The notes under the pieces are model-generated. The model saw nothing but the letters and a program-made list of their open reading frames with translations, searched no databases and was not told the DNA's origin. A stretch of DNA of 64,000 bases from contig NC_135032.1 in the NCBI RefSeq assembly GCF_051020975.1, positions 868,001 through 932,000 of the forward strand, read 5' to 3'. Shown here piece after piece: positions 1 through 12,721 of the stretch. The position numbers were made by a program, and so were the translations under genes. Numbering within the stretch: the stretch's first letter is position 1; each line of letters starts with the position of its first letter. This DNA comes from Osmia lignaria lignaria. Lineage: Eukaryota; Arthropoda; Insecta; Hymenoptera; Megachilidae.

Positions 1-1454
1 TCTCTATTATGTTGGTGCGGCTTCGGAACTTTTAAATATCTTGATATATCTCGAGAACTACGCATCTGATCAGAAAATATCATAGAAGATAAAAAGTAGG
101 AAACTTAATTCTCTACAAAAAACGTCTCTTAACATTTTGCCATAGCTCGCTTCGTTTCCGAGATATTTGCAGATTTATCTCAAGGTAAGGGGCCTGACGG
201 ACATATTTCGAGATATTTCTTCTTCTTGTTGTTCTTCTTCTGCACAGCTAAGCTGGAAGTGGCATTTACAGCTCGCAATAGTGCATAGTTATCTGAAAGA
301 AAGGGGCCACGGTGTTTCTGTATCTCTATTATGTTGGTGCGGCTTCGGAACTTTTAAATATCTTGATATATCTCGAGAACTACGCATCTGATCAAAAAAT
401 ATCATAGAACATAAAAAGTAGGAAACTCAATTCTCTACAAAAAAGGTCTCTTAACATTTTGCAATAGCTCGCTTCGTTTCCGAGATATTTGCAGATTTAT
501 CTCAAGGGAAGGGGCCTGACGGACATATTTCGAGATATTTCTTCTTCTTGTTGTTCTTCTTCTGCACAGCTAAGCTGGAAGTGGCATTTGCGGCTCGCAC
601 TAGTGCAGAGTTATCTCAAAGAAAGGGGCCACGGTGTTTCTGTATCTCTATTATGTTGGTGCTGCTTCGGAACTTTTAAATATCTCGATATATCTCGAAA
701 ACTACGCTTCTGATCAAAAAATATCATAGAACATAAATTGTAGGAAACGTAATTCTCTACAAAAAACGTCTCTTAACATTTTGCCATAGCTCGCTTCGTT
801 TCCGAGATATTTGCAGATTTATCTCAAGGGAAGGGGCCTAACGGACATATTTCGAGATATTTCTTCTTCTTGTTGTTCTTCTTCTGCACAGCTAAACTGG
901 AAGTGGCATTTCCAGCTCGCAATAGTACAGAGTTATCTCAAAGAAAGGGGCCACGGTGTTTCTGTATCTCTATTATGTTGGTGCGGCTTCGGAACTTTTA
1001 AATATCTTGATATATCTCGAGAACTACGCGTCTGATCAAAAAATATCATAGAACATAAAAAGTAGGAAACTTAATTCTCTACAAAAAAGGTCTCTTAAGA
1101 TTTTGCCATAGCTCTCTTCGTTTCCGAGATATTTGCAGATTTATCTCAAGGGAAGGGGCCTGACGGACACATTTCGAGATATTTCTTCTTCTTGTTGTTC
1201 TTCTTCTGCACAGCTAAGCTGGAAGTGGCATTGGCAGCTCGCAATAGTGCAGAGTTATCTCAAAGAAAGGGGCCACGGTGTTTCTGTATCTCTATTATGT
1301 TGGTGCTGCTTCGGAACTTTTAAATATCTCGATATATCTCGAAAACTACGCTTCTGATCAAAAAATATCATAGAACATAAATTGTAGGAAACATAATTCT
1401 CTACAAAAAACGTCTCTTAACATTTTGCCATAGCTCGCTTCGTTTCCGAGATAT
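1..1454. repeat. Satellite sub-block with alternating monomer classes
   Basis: Two classes alternate here. One ends CTCGAGAACTACGC and is followed by ATAAAAAG. The other ends CTCGAAAACTACGCTTC and is followed by ATAAATTG. The monomers near 167 and 811 are the first class, those near 489 and 1133 the second, giving a 644-bp dimer rhythm. The first monomer is cut by the window edge. Confidence 0.8.
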
Positions 1455-4400
1455 TTGCAGATTCATCTCAAGGGAAGGGGCCTAACGGACATATTTCGAG
1501 ATATTTCTTCTTCTTGTTGTTCTTCTTCTGCACAGCTAAACTGGAAGTGGCATTTCCAGCTCGCAATAGTACAGAGTTATCTCAAAGAAAGGGGCCACGG
1601 TGTTTCTGTATCTCTATTATGTTGGTGCGGCTTCGGAACTTTTAAATATCTTGATATATCTCGAGAACTACGCATCTGATCAAAAAATATCATAGAACAT
1701 AAAAAGCAGGAAACTTAATTCTCTACAAAAAAGTCTCGTAAGATTTTGCCATAGCTCGCTTCGTTTCCGAGATATTTGCAGATGTATCTCAAGGTAAGGG
1801 GCCTGACGGACATATTTCGAGATATTTCTTCTTCTTGTTGTTCTTCTTCTGCACAGCTAAGCTGGAAGTGGCATTTACACCTCGCAATAGTGCATAGTTA
1901 TCTGAAAGAAAGGGGCCACGGTGTTTCTGTATCTCTATTATGTTGGTGCGGCTTCGGAACTTTTAAATATCTTGATATATCTCGAGAACTACGCATCTGA
2001 TCAAAAAATATCATAGAACATAAAAAGTAGGAAACTCAATTCTCTACAAAAAAGGTCTCTTAACATTTTGCAATAGCTCGCTTCGTTTCCGAGATATTTG
2101 CAGATTTATCTCAAGGGAAGGGGCCTAACGGACATATTTCGAGATATTTCTTCTTCTTGTTGTTCTTCTTCTGCACAGCTAAACTGGAAGTGGCATTTCC
2201 AGCTCGCAATAGTACAGAGTTATCTGAAAGAAAGGGGCCACGGTGTTTCTGTATCTCTATTATGTTGGTGCGGCTTCGGAACTTTTAAATATCTCGATAT
2301 ATCTCGAAAACTACGCTTCTGATCAAAAACTATCATAGAACATAAATTGTAGGAAACATAATTCTCTACAAAAAAGGTCTCTTAACATTTTGCCATAGCT
2401 CGCTTCGTTTCCGAGATATTTGCAGATTTATCTCAAGGGAAGGGGCCTAACGGACATATTTCGAGATATTTCTTCTTCTTGTTGTTCTTCTTCTGCACAG
2501 CTAAACTGGAAGTGGCATTTCCAGCTCGCAGTAGTGCCGAGTTATCTCAAAGAAAGGGGCCACGGTGTTTCTGTATCTCTATTATGTTGGTGCGGCTTCG
2601 GAACTTTTAAATATCTTGATATATCTCGAGAACTACGCATCTGATCAAAAAATATCATACACCATAAAAAGTAGGAAACCTAATTCTCTACAAAAAAGGT
2701 CTCTTAACATTTTGCCATAGCTCGCTTCGTTTCCGAGATATTTGCAGATTTATCTCAAGGGAAGGGGCCTGACGGACATATTTCGAGATATTTCTTCTTC
2801 TTGTTGTTCTTCTTCTGCACAGCTAAGCTGGAAGTGGCATTTGCAGCTCGCAATAGTGCAGAGTTATCGCAAAGAAAGGGGCCACGGTGTTTCTGTATCT
2901 CTATTATGTTGGTGCGGCTTCGGAACTTTTAAATATCTTGATATATCTCGAGAACTACGCATCTGATCGAAAAATATCATAGAACATAAAAAGTAGGAAA
3001 CTTAATTCTCTACAAAACAGGTCTCTTAACATTTTGCCATAGCTCGCTTCGTTTCCGAGATATTTGCAGATTTATCTCAAGGGAAGGGGCCTGACGGACA
3101 TATTTCGAGATATTTCTTCTTCTTGTTGTTCTTCTTCTGCACAGCTAAGCTGGAAGTGGCATTTGCAGCTCGCAATAGTGCAGAGTTATCTCAAAGAAAG
3201 GGGCCACGGTGTGTCTGTATCTCTATTATGTTGGTGCGGCTTCGGAACTTTTAAATATCTTGATATATCTCGAGAACTACGCATCTGATCGAAAAATATC
3301 ATAGAACATAAAAAGTAGGAAACTTAATTCTCTACAAAAGAGGTCTCTTAACATTTTGCCATAGCTCGCTTCGTTTCCGAGATATTTGCAGATTTATCTC
3401 AAGGGAAGGGGCCTGACGGACATATTTCGAGATATTTCTTCTTCTTGTTGTTCTTCTTCTGCACAGCTAAGCTGGAAGTGGCATTTGCAGCTCGCAATAG
3501 TGCAGAGTTATCTCAAAGAAAGGGGCCACGGTGTTTCTGTATCTCTATTATGTTGGTGCGGCTTCGGAACTTTTAAATATCTTGATATATCTCGAGAGCC
3601 ACGCATCCGATCAAAAAATATCATAGAACATAAAAAGTAGGAAACTTAATTCTCTACAAAAAAGGTCTCTTAACATTTTGCCATAGCTCGCTTCGTTTCC
3701 GAGATATTTGCAGATTTATCTCGAGGGAAGGGGCCTGACGGACATATTTCGAGATATTTCTTCTTCTTGTTGTTCTTCTTCTGCACAGCTAAGCTGGACG
3801 TGGCATTTACAGCTCGCAATAGTGCAGAGTTATCTCAAAGAAAGGGGCCACGGTGTTTCTGTATCTCTATTATGTTGGTGCGGCTTCGGAACTTTTAAAT
3901 ATCTTGATATATCTCGAGAACTACGCATCTGATCAAAAAATATCATAGAACATAAATTGTAGGAAACATAATTCTCTACAAAAAACGTCTCTTAACATTT
4001 TGCCATAGCTCGCTTCGTTTCCGAGATATTTGCAGATTCATCTCAAGGGAAGGGGCCTAACGGACATATTTCGAGATATTTCTTCTTCTTGTTGTTCTTC
4101 TTCTGCACAGCTAAACTGGAAGTGGCATTTCCAGCTCGCAATAGTACAGAGTTATCTCAAAGAAAGGGGCCACGGTGTTTCTGTATCTCTATTATGTTGG
4201 TGCGGCTTCGGAACTTTTAAATATCTTGATATATCTCGAGAACTACGCATCTGATCAAAAAATATCATAGAACATAAAAAGTAGGAAACTTAATTCTCTA
4301 CAAAAAAGTCTCGTAAGATTTTGCCATAGCTCGCTTCGTTTCCGAGATATTTGCAGATGTATCTCAAGGTAAGGGGCCTGACGGACATATTTCGAGATAT

Positions 4401-7400
4401 TTCTTCTTCTTGTTGTTCTTCTTCTGCACAGCTAAGCTGGAAGTGGCATTTACACCTCGCAATAGTGCATAGTTATCTGAAAGAAAGGGGCCACGGTGTT
4501 TCTGTATCTCTATTATGTTGGTGCGGCTTCGGAACTTTTAAATATCTTGATATATCTCGAGAACTACGCATCTGATCAAAAAATATCATAGAACATAAAA
4601 AGTAGGAAACTCAATTCTCTACAAAAAAGGTCTCTTAACATTTTGCAATAGCTCGCTTCGTTTCCGAGATATTTGCAGATTTATCTCAAGGGAAGGGGCC
4701 TAACGGACATATTTCGAGATATTTCTTCTTCTTGTTGTTCTTCTTCTGCACAGCTAAACTGGAAGTGGCATTTCCAGCTCGCAATAGTACAGAGTTATCT
4801 GAAAGAAAGGGGCCACGGTGTTTCTGTATCTCTATTATGTTGGTGCGGCTTCGGAACTTTTAAATATCTCGATATATCTCGAAAACTACGCTTCTGATCA
4901 AAAACTATCATAGAACATAAATTGTAGGAAACATAATTCTCTACAAAAAAGGTCTCTTAACATTTTGCCATAGCTCGCTTCGTTTCCGAGATATTTGCAG
5001 ATTTATCTCAAGGGAAGGGGCCTAACGGACATATTTCGAGATATTTCTTCTTCTTGTTGTTCTTCTTCTGCACAGCTAAACTGGAAGTGGCATTTCCAGC
5101 TCGCAGTAGTGCCGAGTTATCTCAAAGAAAGGGGCCACGGTGTTTCTGTATCTCTATTATGTTGGTGCGGCTTCGGAACTTTTAAATATCTTGATATATC
5201 TCGAGAACTACGCATCTGATCAAAAAATATCATACACCATAAAAAGTAGGAAACCTAATTCTCTACAAAAAAGGTCTCTTAACATTTTGCCATAGCTCGC
5301 TTCGTTTCCGAGATATTTGCAGATTTATCTCAAGGGAAGGGGCCTGACGGACATATTTCGAGATATTTCTTCTTCTTGTTGTTCTTCTTCTGCACAGCTA
5401 AGCTGGAAGTGGCATTTGCAGCTCGCAATAGTGCAGAGTTATCGCAAAGAAAGGGGCCACGGTGTTTCTGTATCTCTATTATGTTGGTGCGGCTTCGGAA
5501 CTTTTAAATATCTTGATATATGTCGAGAACTACGCATCTGATCGAAAAATATCATAGAACATAAAAAGTAGGAAACTTAATTCTCTACAAAACAGGTCTC
5601 TTAACATTTTGCCATAGCTCGCTTCGTTTCCGAGATATTTGCAGATTTATCTCAAGGGAAGGGGCCTGACGGACATATTTCGAGATATTTCTTCTTCTTG
5701 TTGTTCTTCTTCTGCACAGCTAAGCTGGAAGTGGCATTTGCAGCTCGCAATAGTGCAGAGTTATCTCAAAGAAAGGGGCCACGGTGTGTCTGTATCTCTA
5801 TTATGTTGGTGCGGCTTCGGAACTTTTAAATATCTTGATATATCTCGAGAACTACGCATCTGATCGAAAAATATCATAGAACATAAAAAGTAGGAAACTT
5901 AATTCTCTACAAAAGAGGTCTCTTAACATTTTGCCATAGCTCGCTTCGTTTCCGAGATATTTGCAGATTTATCTCAAGGGAAGGGGCCTGACGGACATAT
6001 TTCGAGATATTTCTTCTTCTTGTTGTTCTTCTTCTGCACAGCTAAGCTGGAAGTGGCATTTGCAGCTCGCAATAGTGCAGAGTTATCTCAAAGAAAGGGG
6101 CCACGGTGTTTCTGTATCTCTATTATGTTGGTGCGGCTTCGGAACTTTTAAATATCTTGATATATCTCGAGAGCCACGCATCCGATCAAAAAATATCATA
6201 GAACATAAAAAGTAGGAAACTTAATTCTCTACAAAAAAGGTCTCTTAACATTTTGCCATAGCTCGCTTCGTTTCCGAGATATTTGCAGATTTATCTCGAG
6301 GGAAGGGGCCTGACGGACATATTTCGAGATATTTCTTCTTCTTGTTGTTCTTCTTCTGCACAGCTAAGCTGGACGTGGCATTTACAGCTCGCAATAGTGC
6401 AGAGTTATCTCAAAGAAAGGGGCCACGGTGTTTCTGTATCTCTATTATGTTGGTGCGGCTTCGGAACTTTTAAATATCTTGATATATCTCGAGAACTACG
6501 CATCTGATCAAAAAATATCATAGAACATAAATTGTAGGAAACATAATTCTCTACAAAAAACGTCTCTTAACATTTTGCCATAGCTCGCTTCGTTTCCGAG
6601 ATATTTGCAGATTCATCTCAAGGGAAGGGGCCTAACGGACATATTTCGAGATATTTCTTCTTCTTGTTGTTCTTCTTCTGCACAGCTAAACTGGAAGTGG
6701 CATTTCCAGCTCGCAATAGTACAGAGTTATCTCAAAGAAAGGGGCCACGGTGTTTCTGTATCTCTATTATGTTGGTGCGGCTTCGGAACTTTTAAATATC
6801 TTGATATATCTCGAGAACTACGCATCTGATCAAAAAATATCATAGAACATAAAAAGTAGGAAACTTAATTCTCTACAAAAAAGTCTCGTAAGATTTTGCC
6901 ATAGCTCGCTTCGTTTCCGAGATATTTGCAGATGTATCTCAAGGTAAGGGGCCTGACGGACATATTTCGAGATATTTCTTCTTCTTGTTGTTCTTCTTCT
7001 GCACAGCTAAGCTGGAAGTGGCATTTACACCTCGCAATAGTGCATAGTTATCTGAAAGAAAGGGGCCACGGTGTTTCTGTATCTCTATTATGTTGGTGCG
7101 GCTTCGGAACTTTTAAATATCTTGATATATCTCGAGAACTACGCATCTGATCAAAAAATATCATAGAACATAAAAAGTAGGAAACTCAATTCTCTACAAA
7201 AAAGGTCTCTTAACATTTTGCAATAGCTCGCTTCGTTTCCGAGATATTTGCAGATTTATCTCAAGGGAAGGGGCCTAACGGACATATTTCGAGATATTTC
7301 TTCTTCTTGTTGTTCTTCTTCTGCACAGCTAAACTGGAAGTGGCATTTCCAGCTCGCAATAGTACAGAGTTATCTGAAAGAAAGGGGCCACGGTGTTTCT

Positions 7401-7569
7401 GTATCTCTATTATGTTGGTGCGGCTTCGGAACTTTTAAATATCTCGATATATCTCGAAAACTACGCTTCTGATCAAAAACTATCATAGAACATAAATTGT
7501 AGGAAACATAATTCTCTACAAAAAAGGTCTCTTAACATTTTGCCATAGCTCGCTTCGTTTCCGAGATAT
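1455..7569. repeat. 8-monomer higher-order repeat, 2,575 bp
   Basis: Eight distinguishable monomers occur in fixed order and recur with a shift of 2,575 bp: 1455-4029, 4030-6604, then a third, incomplete copy from 6605. Diagnostic markers include the 1-bp deletion giving AAAAAAGTCTCGTAAG (near 1725, 4300, 6875), CAGATGTATCTC (1776, 4351, 6926), GTAGTGCCGAG and CATACACCAT (2.5 and 5.1 kb), and CTCGAGGG with GGACGTGG (3708, 6283). Copies one and two are almost identical; differences noticed include base 1707 (C versus T) and CTCGAG versus GTCGAG near 5523. The third copy departs at about 7680, where a hybrid monomer intervenes. Confidence 0.92.
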
Positions 7570-9501
7570 TTGCAGATTTATCTCAAGGGAAGGGGCCTAA
7601 CGGACATATTTCGAGATATTTCTTCTTCTTGTTGTTCTTCTTCTGCACAGCTAAACTGGAAGTGGCATTTCCAGCTCGCAATAGTGCAGAGTTATCTCAG
7701 AGAGACGGGCCACGGTGTTTCTGTATCTCTATTATGTTGATGCGGCTTCGGAACTTTTAAATATCTTGATATATCTCGAGAACTACGCATCTGATCAAAA
7801 AATATCATAGAACATAAAAAGTAGAAAACTTAATTCTCTACAAAAAAGGTCTCTCAACATTTTGCCATAGCTCGCTTCGTTTCCGAGATATATGCAGATT
7901 TATCTCAAGGGAAGGGGCCTGACGGACATATTTCGAGATATTTCTTCTTCTTGTTGTTCTTCTTCTGCACAGCTAAACTGGAAGTGGCATTTCCAGCTCG
8001 CAGTAGTGCCGAGTTATCTCAAAGAAAGGGGCCACGGTGTTTCTGTATCTCTATTATGTTGGTGCGGCTTCGGAACTTTTAAATATCTTGATATATCTCG
8101 AGAACTACGCATCTGATCAAAAAATATCATACACCATAAAAAGTAGGAAACCTAATTCTCTACAAAAAAGGTCTCTTAACATTTTGCCATAGCTCGCTTC
8201 GTTTCCGAGATATTTGCAGATTTATCTCAAGGGAAGGGGCCTGACGGACATATTTCGAGATATTTCTTCTTCTTGTTGTTCTTCTTCTGCACAGCTAAGC
8301 TGGAAGTGGCATTTGCAGCTCGCAATAGTGCAGAGTTATCGCAAAGAAAGGGGCCACGGTGTTTCTGTATCTCTATTATGTTGGTACGGCTTCGGAACTT
8401 TTAAATATCTTGATATATCTCGAGAACTACGCATCTGATCAAAAAATATCATAGAACATAAAAAGTAGGAAACCTAATTTTCTACAAAAAAGGTCTCTTA
8501 ACATTTTGCCGTAGCTCGCTTCGTTTCCGAGATATTTGCAGATTTATCTCAAGGGAAGGGGTCTGACGGACATATTTCGAGATATTTCTTCTTCTTGTTG
8601 TTCTTCTTCTGCACAGCTAAGCTGGAAGTGGCATTTGCAGCACGCAATAGTGCAGAGTTATCTCAAAGAAAGGGGCCACGGTGTTTCTGTATCTCTATTA
8701 TGTTGGTGCGGCTTCGGAACTTTTAAATATCTTGATATATCTCGAGAACTACGCATCTGATCGAAAAATATCATAGAACATAAAAAGTAGGAAACTTAAT
8801 TCTCTACAAAAGAGGTCTCTTAACATTTTGCCATAGCTCGCTTCGTTTCCGAGATATTTGCAGATTTATCTCAAGGGAAGGGGCCTGACGGACATATTTC
8901 GAGATATTTCTTCTTTTTGTTGTTCTTCTTCTGCACAGCTAAGCTGGAAGTGGCATTTGCAGCTCACAATAGTGCAGAGTTATCTCAAAGAAAGGGGCCA
9001 CGGTGTTTCTGTATCTCTATTATGTTGGTGCTGCTTCGGAACTTTTAAATATCTCGATATATCTCGAAAACTACGCTTCTGATCAAAAAATATCATAGAA
9101 CATAAATTGTAGGAAACATAATTCTCTACAAAAAACGTCTCTTAACATTTTGCCATAGCTCGCTTCGTTTCCGAGATATTTGCAGATTTATCTCAAGGGA
9201 AGGGGTCTGACGGACATATTTCGAGATATTTCTTCTTCTTGTTGTTCTTCTTCTGCACAGCTAAGCTGGAAGTGGCATTTGCAGCTCGCAATAGTGCAGA
9301 GTTATCTCAAAGAAAGGGGCCACGGTGTTTCTGTATCTCTATTATGTTGGTGCGGCTTCGGAACTTTTAAATATCTTGATATATCTCGAGAGCTACGCAT
9401 CCGATCAAAAAATATCATAGAACATAAAAAGTAGGAAACTTAATTCTCTACAAAAAAGGTCTCTTAACATTTTGCCATAGCTCGCTTCGTTTCCGAGATA
9501 T
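7570..9501. repeat. Satellite sub-block, rearranged end of the 8-mer
   Basis: The monomer at 7570 begins like the third member of the 8-mer, but from about 7680 differs (CTCAGAGAGACGGG, then TTGATGCGG, which breaks the open frame). The next monomer (7892) has ATATATGCAG and rejoins the third member's second half, including CATACACCAT near 8130. This is what unequal exchange inside the array would leave: an extra monomer of mixed origin. The following copies (8214 to 9180) resemble 8-mer members four to six interspersed with a second-class monomer at 8858. Confidence 0.75.
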
Positions 9502-12500
9502 TTGCAGATTTATCTCGAGGGAAGGGGCCTGACGGACATATTTCGAGATATTTCTTCTTCTTGTTGTTCTTCTTCTGCACAGCTAAGCTGGACGTGGCAT
9601 TTACAGCTCGCAATAGTGCAGAGTTATCTCAAAGAAAGGGGCCACGGTGTTTCTGTATCTCTATTATGTTGGTGCGGCTTCGGAACTTTTAAATATCTTG
9701 ATATATCTCGAGAACTACGCATCTGATCAAAAAATATCATAGAACATAAAAAGTAGGAAACTTAATTCTCTACAAAAAAGGTCTCTTAACATTTTGCCAT
9801 AGCTCGCTTCGTTTCCAAGATACTTGCAGATTTATCTCAAGGGAAGGGGCCTGACGGACATATTTCGAGATATTTCTTCTTCTTGTTGTTCTTCTTCTGC
9901 ACAGCTAAACTGGAAGTGGCATTTCCAGCTCGCAGTAGTGCCGAGTTATCTCAAAGAAAGGGGCCACGGTGTTTCTGTATCTCTATTATGTTGATGCGGC
10001 TTCGGAACTTTTAAATATCTTGATATATCTCGAGAACTACGCATATGATCAAAAAATATCATAGAACATAAAAAGTAGAAAACTTAATTCTCTACAAAAA
10101 AGGTCTCTCAACATTTTGCCATAGCTCGCTTCGTTTCCGAGATATATGCAGATTTATCTCAAGGGAAGGGGCCTGACGGACATATTTCGAGATATTTCTT
10201 CTTCTTGTTGTTCTTCTTCTGCACAGCTAAACTGGAAGTGGCATTTCCAGCTCGCAGTAGTGCCGAGTTATCTCAAAGAAAGGGGCCACGGTGTTTCTGT
10301 ATCTCTATTATGTTGATGCGGCTTCGGAACTTTTAAATATCTTGATATATCTCGAGAACTACGCATATGATCAAAAAATATCATAGAACATAAAAAGTAG
10401 AAAACTTAATTCTCTACAAAAAAGGTCTCTCAACATTTTGCCATAGCTCGCTTCGTTTCCGAGATATATGCAGATTTATCTCAAGGGAAGGGGCCTGACG
10501 GACATATTTCGAGATATTTCTTCTTCTTGTTGTTCTTCTTCTGCACAGCTAAACTGGAAGTGGCATTTCCAGCTCGCAGTAGTGCCGAGTTATCTCAAAG
10601 AAAGGGGCCACGGTGTTTCTGTATCTCTATTATGTTGGTGCGGCTTCGGAACTTTTAAATATCTTGATATATCTCGAGAGCTACGCATCCGATCAAAAAA
10701 TATCATAGAACATAAAAAGTAGGAAACTTAATTCTCTACAAAAAAGGTCTCTTAACATTTTGCCATAGCTCGCTTCGTTTCCGAGATATTTGCAGATTTA
10801 TCTCGAGGGAAGGGGCCTGACGGACATATTTCGAGATATTTCTTCTTCTTGTTGTTCTTCTTCTGCACAGCTAAGCTGGACGTGGCATTTACAGCTCGCA
10901 ATAGTGCAGAGTTATCTCAAAGAAAGGGGCCACGGTGTTTCTGTATCTCTATTATGTTGGTGCGGCTTCGGAACTTTTAAATATCTTGATATATCTCGAG
11001 AACTACGCATCTGATCAAAAAATATCATAGAACATAAAAAGTAGGAAACTTAATTCTCTACAAAAAAGGTCTCTTAACATTTTGCCATAGCTCGCTTCGT
11101 TTCCAAGATACTTGCAGATTTATCTCAAGGGAAGGGGCCTGACGGACATATTTCGAGATATTTCTTCTTCTTGTTGTTCTTCTTCTGCACAGCTAAACTG
11201 GAAGTGGCATTTCCAGCTCGCAGTAGTGCCGAGTTATCTCAAAGAAAGGGGCCACGGTGTTTCTGTATCTCTATTATGTTGATGCGGCTTCGGAACTTTT
11301 AAATATCTTGATATATCTCGAGAACTACGCATATGATCAAAAAATATCATAGAACATAAAAAGTAGAAAACTTAATTCTCTACAAAAAAGGTCTCTCAAC
11401 ATTTTGCCATAGCTCGCTTCGTTTCCGAGATATATGCAGATTTATCTCAAGGGAAGGGGCCTGACGGACATATTTCGAGATATTTCTTCTTCTTGTTGTT
11501 CTTCTTCTGCACAGCTAAACTGGAAGTGGCATTTCCAGCTCGCAGTAGTGCCGAGTTATCTCAAAGAAAGGGGCCACGGTGTTTCTGTATCTCTATTATG
11601 TTGATGCGGCTTCGGAACTTTTAAATATCTTGATATATCTCGAGAACTACGCATATGATCAAAAAATATCATAGAACATAAAAAGTAGAAAACTTAATTC
11701 TCTACAAAAAAGGTCTCTCAACATTTTGCCATAGCTCGCTTCGTTTCCGAGATATATGCAGATTTATCTCAAGGGAAGGGGCCTGACGGACATATTTCGA
11801 GATATTTCTTCTTCTTGTTGTTCTTCTTCTGCACAGCTAAACTGGAAGTGGCATTTCCAGCTCGCAGTAGTGCCGAGTTATCTCAAAGAAAGGGGCCACG
11901 GTGTTTCTGTATCTCTATTATGTTGGTGCGGCTTCGGAACTTTTAAATATCTTGATATATCTCGAGAGCTACGCATCCGATCAAAAAATATCATAGAACA
12001 TAAAAAGTAGGAAACTTAATTCTCTACAAAAAAGGTCTCTTAACATTTTGCCATAGCTCGCTTCGTTTCCGAGATATTTGCAGATTTATCTCGAGGGAAG
12101 GGGCCTGACGGACATATTTCGAGATATTTCTTCTTCTTGTTGTTCTTCTTCTGCACAGCTAAGCTGGACGTGGCATTTACAGCTCGCAATAGTGCAGAGT
12201 TATCTCAAAGAAAGGGGCCACGGTGTTTCTGTATCTCTATTATGTTGGTGCGGCTTCGGAACTTTTAAATATCTTGATATATCTCGAGAACTACGCATCT
12301 GATCAAAAAATATCATAGAACATAAAAAGTAGGAAACTTAATTCTCTACAAAAAAGGTCTCTTAACATTTTGCCATAGCTCGCTTCGTTTCCAAGATACT
12401 TGCAGATTTATCTCAAGGGAAGGGGCCTGACGGACATATTTCGAGATATTTCTTCTTCTTGTTGTTCTTCTTCTGCACAGCTAAACTGGAAGTGGCATTT

Positions 12501-12721
12501 CCAGCTCGCAGTAGTGCCGAGTTATCTCAAAGAAAGGGGCCACGGTGTTTCTGTATCTCTATTATGTTGATGCGGCTTCGGAACTTTTAAATATCTTGAT
12601 ATATCTCGAGAACTACGCATATGATCAAAAAATATCATAGAACATAAAAAGTAGAAAACTTAATTCTCTACAAAAAAGGTCTCTCAACATTTTGCCATAG
12701 CTCGCTTCGTTTCCGAGATAT
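9502..12721. repeat. 4-monomer higher-order repeat, 1,288 bp
   Basis: Units at 9502-10789 and 10790-12077 and a partial third from 12078 repeat with a period of 1,288 bp. Order within a unit: a CTCGAGGG/GGACGTGG monomer, one with CCAAGATACTTGCAG, one with ATATATGCAG and CATATGATC, and one with ATATATGCAG and CCGATC. The GGACGTGG monomer is shared with the 8-mer, so this unit appears derived from part of it. Confidence 0.88.

Noticed and set aside
150..165. CENP-B box in TTCGTTTCCGAGA or TTTCGAGATATTT
   Set aside because: Only the TTCG half matches the consensus; the CGGG half is missing on both strands.
167..391. A 74-codon open frame repeated in nearly every satellite monomer, apparently a multicopy protein family
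   Set aside because: The start codon is TTG in almost all copies (ATG in only a few, such as 7892 and 10468), the monomer length is not a multiple of three, and the conservation equals that of the whole monomer. Homogenisation explains it without coding.
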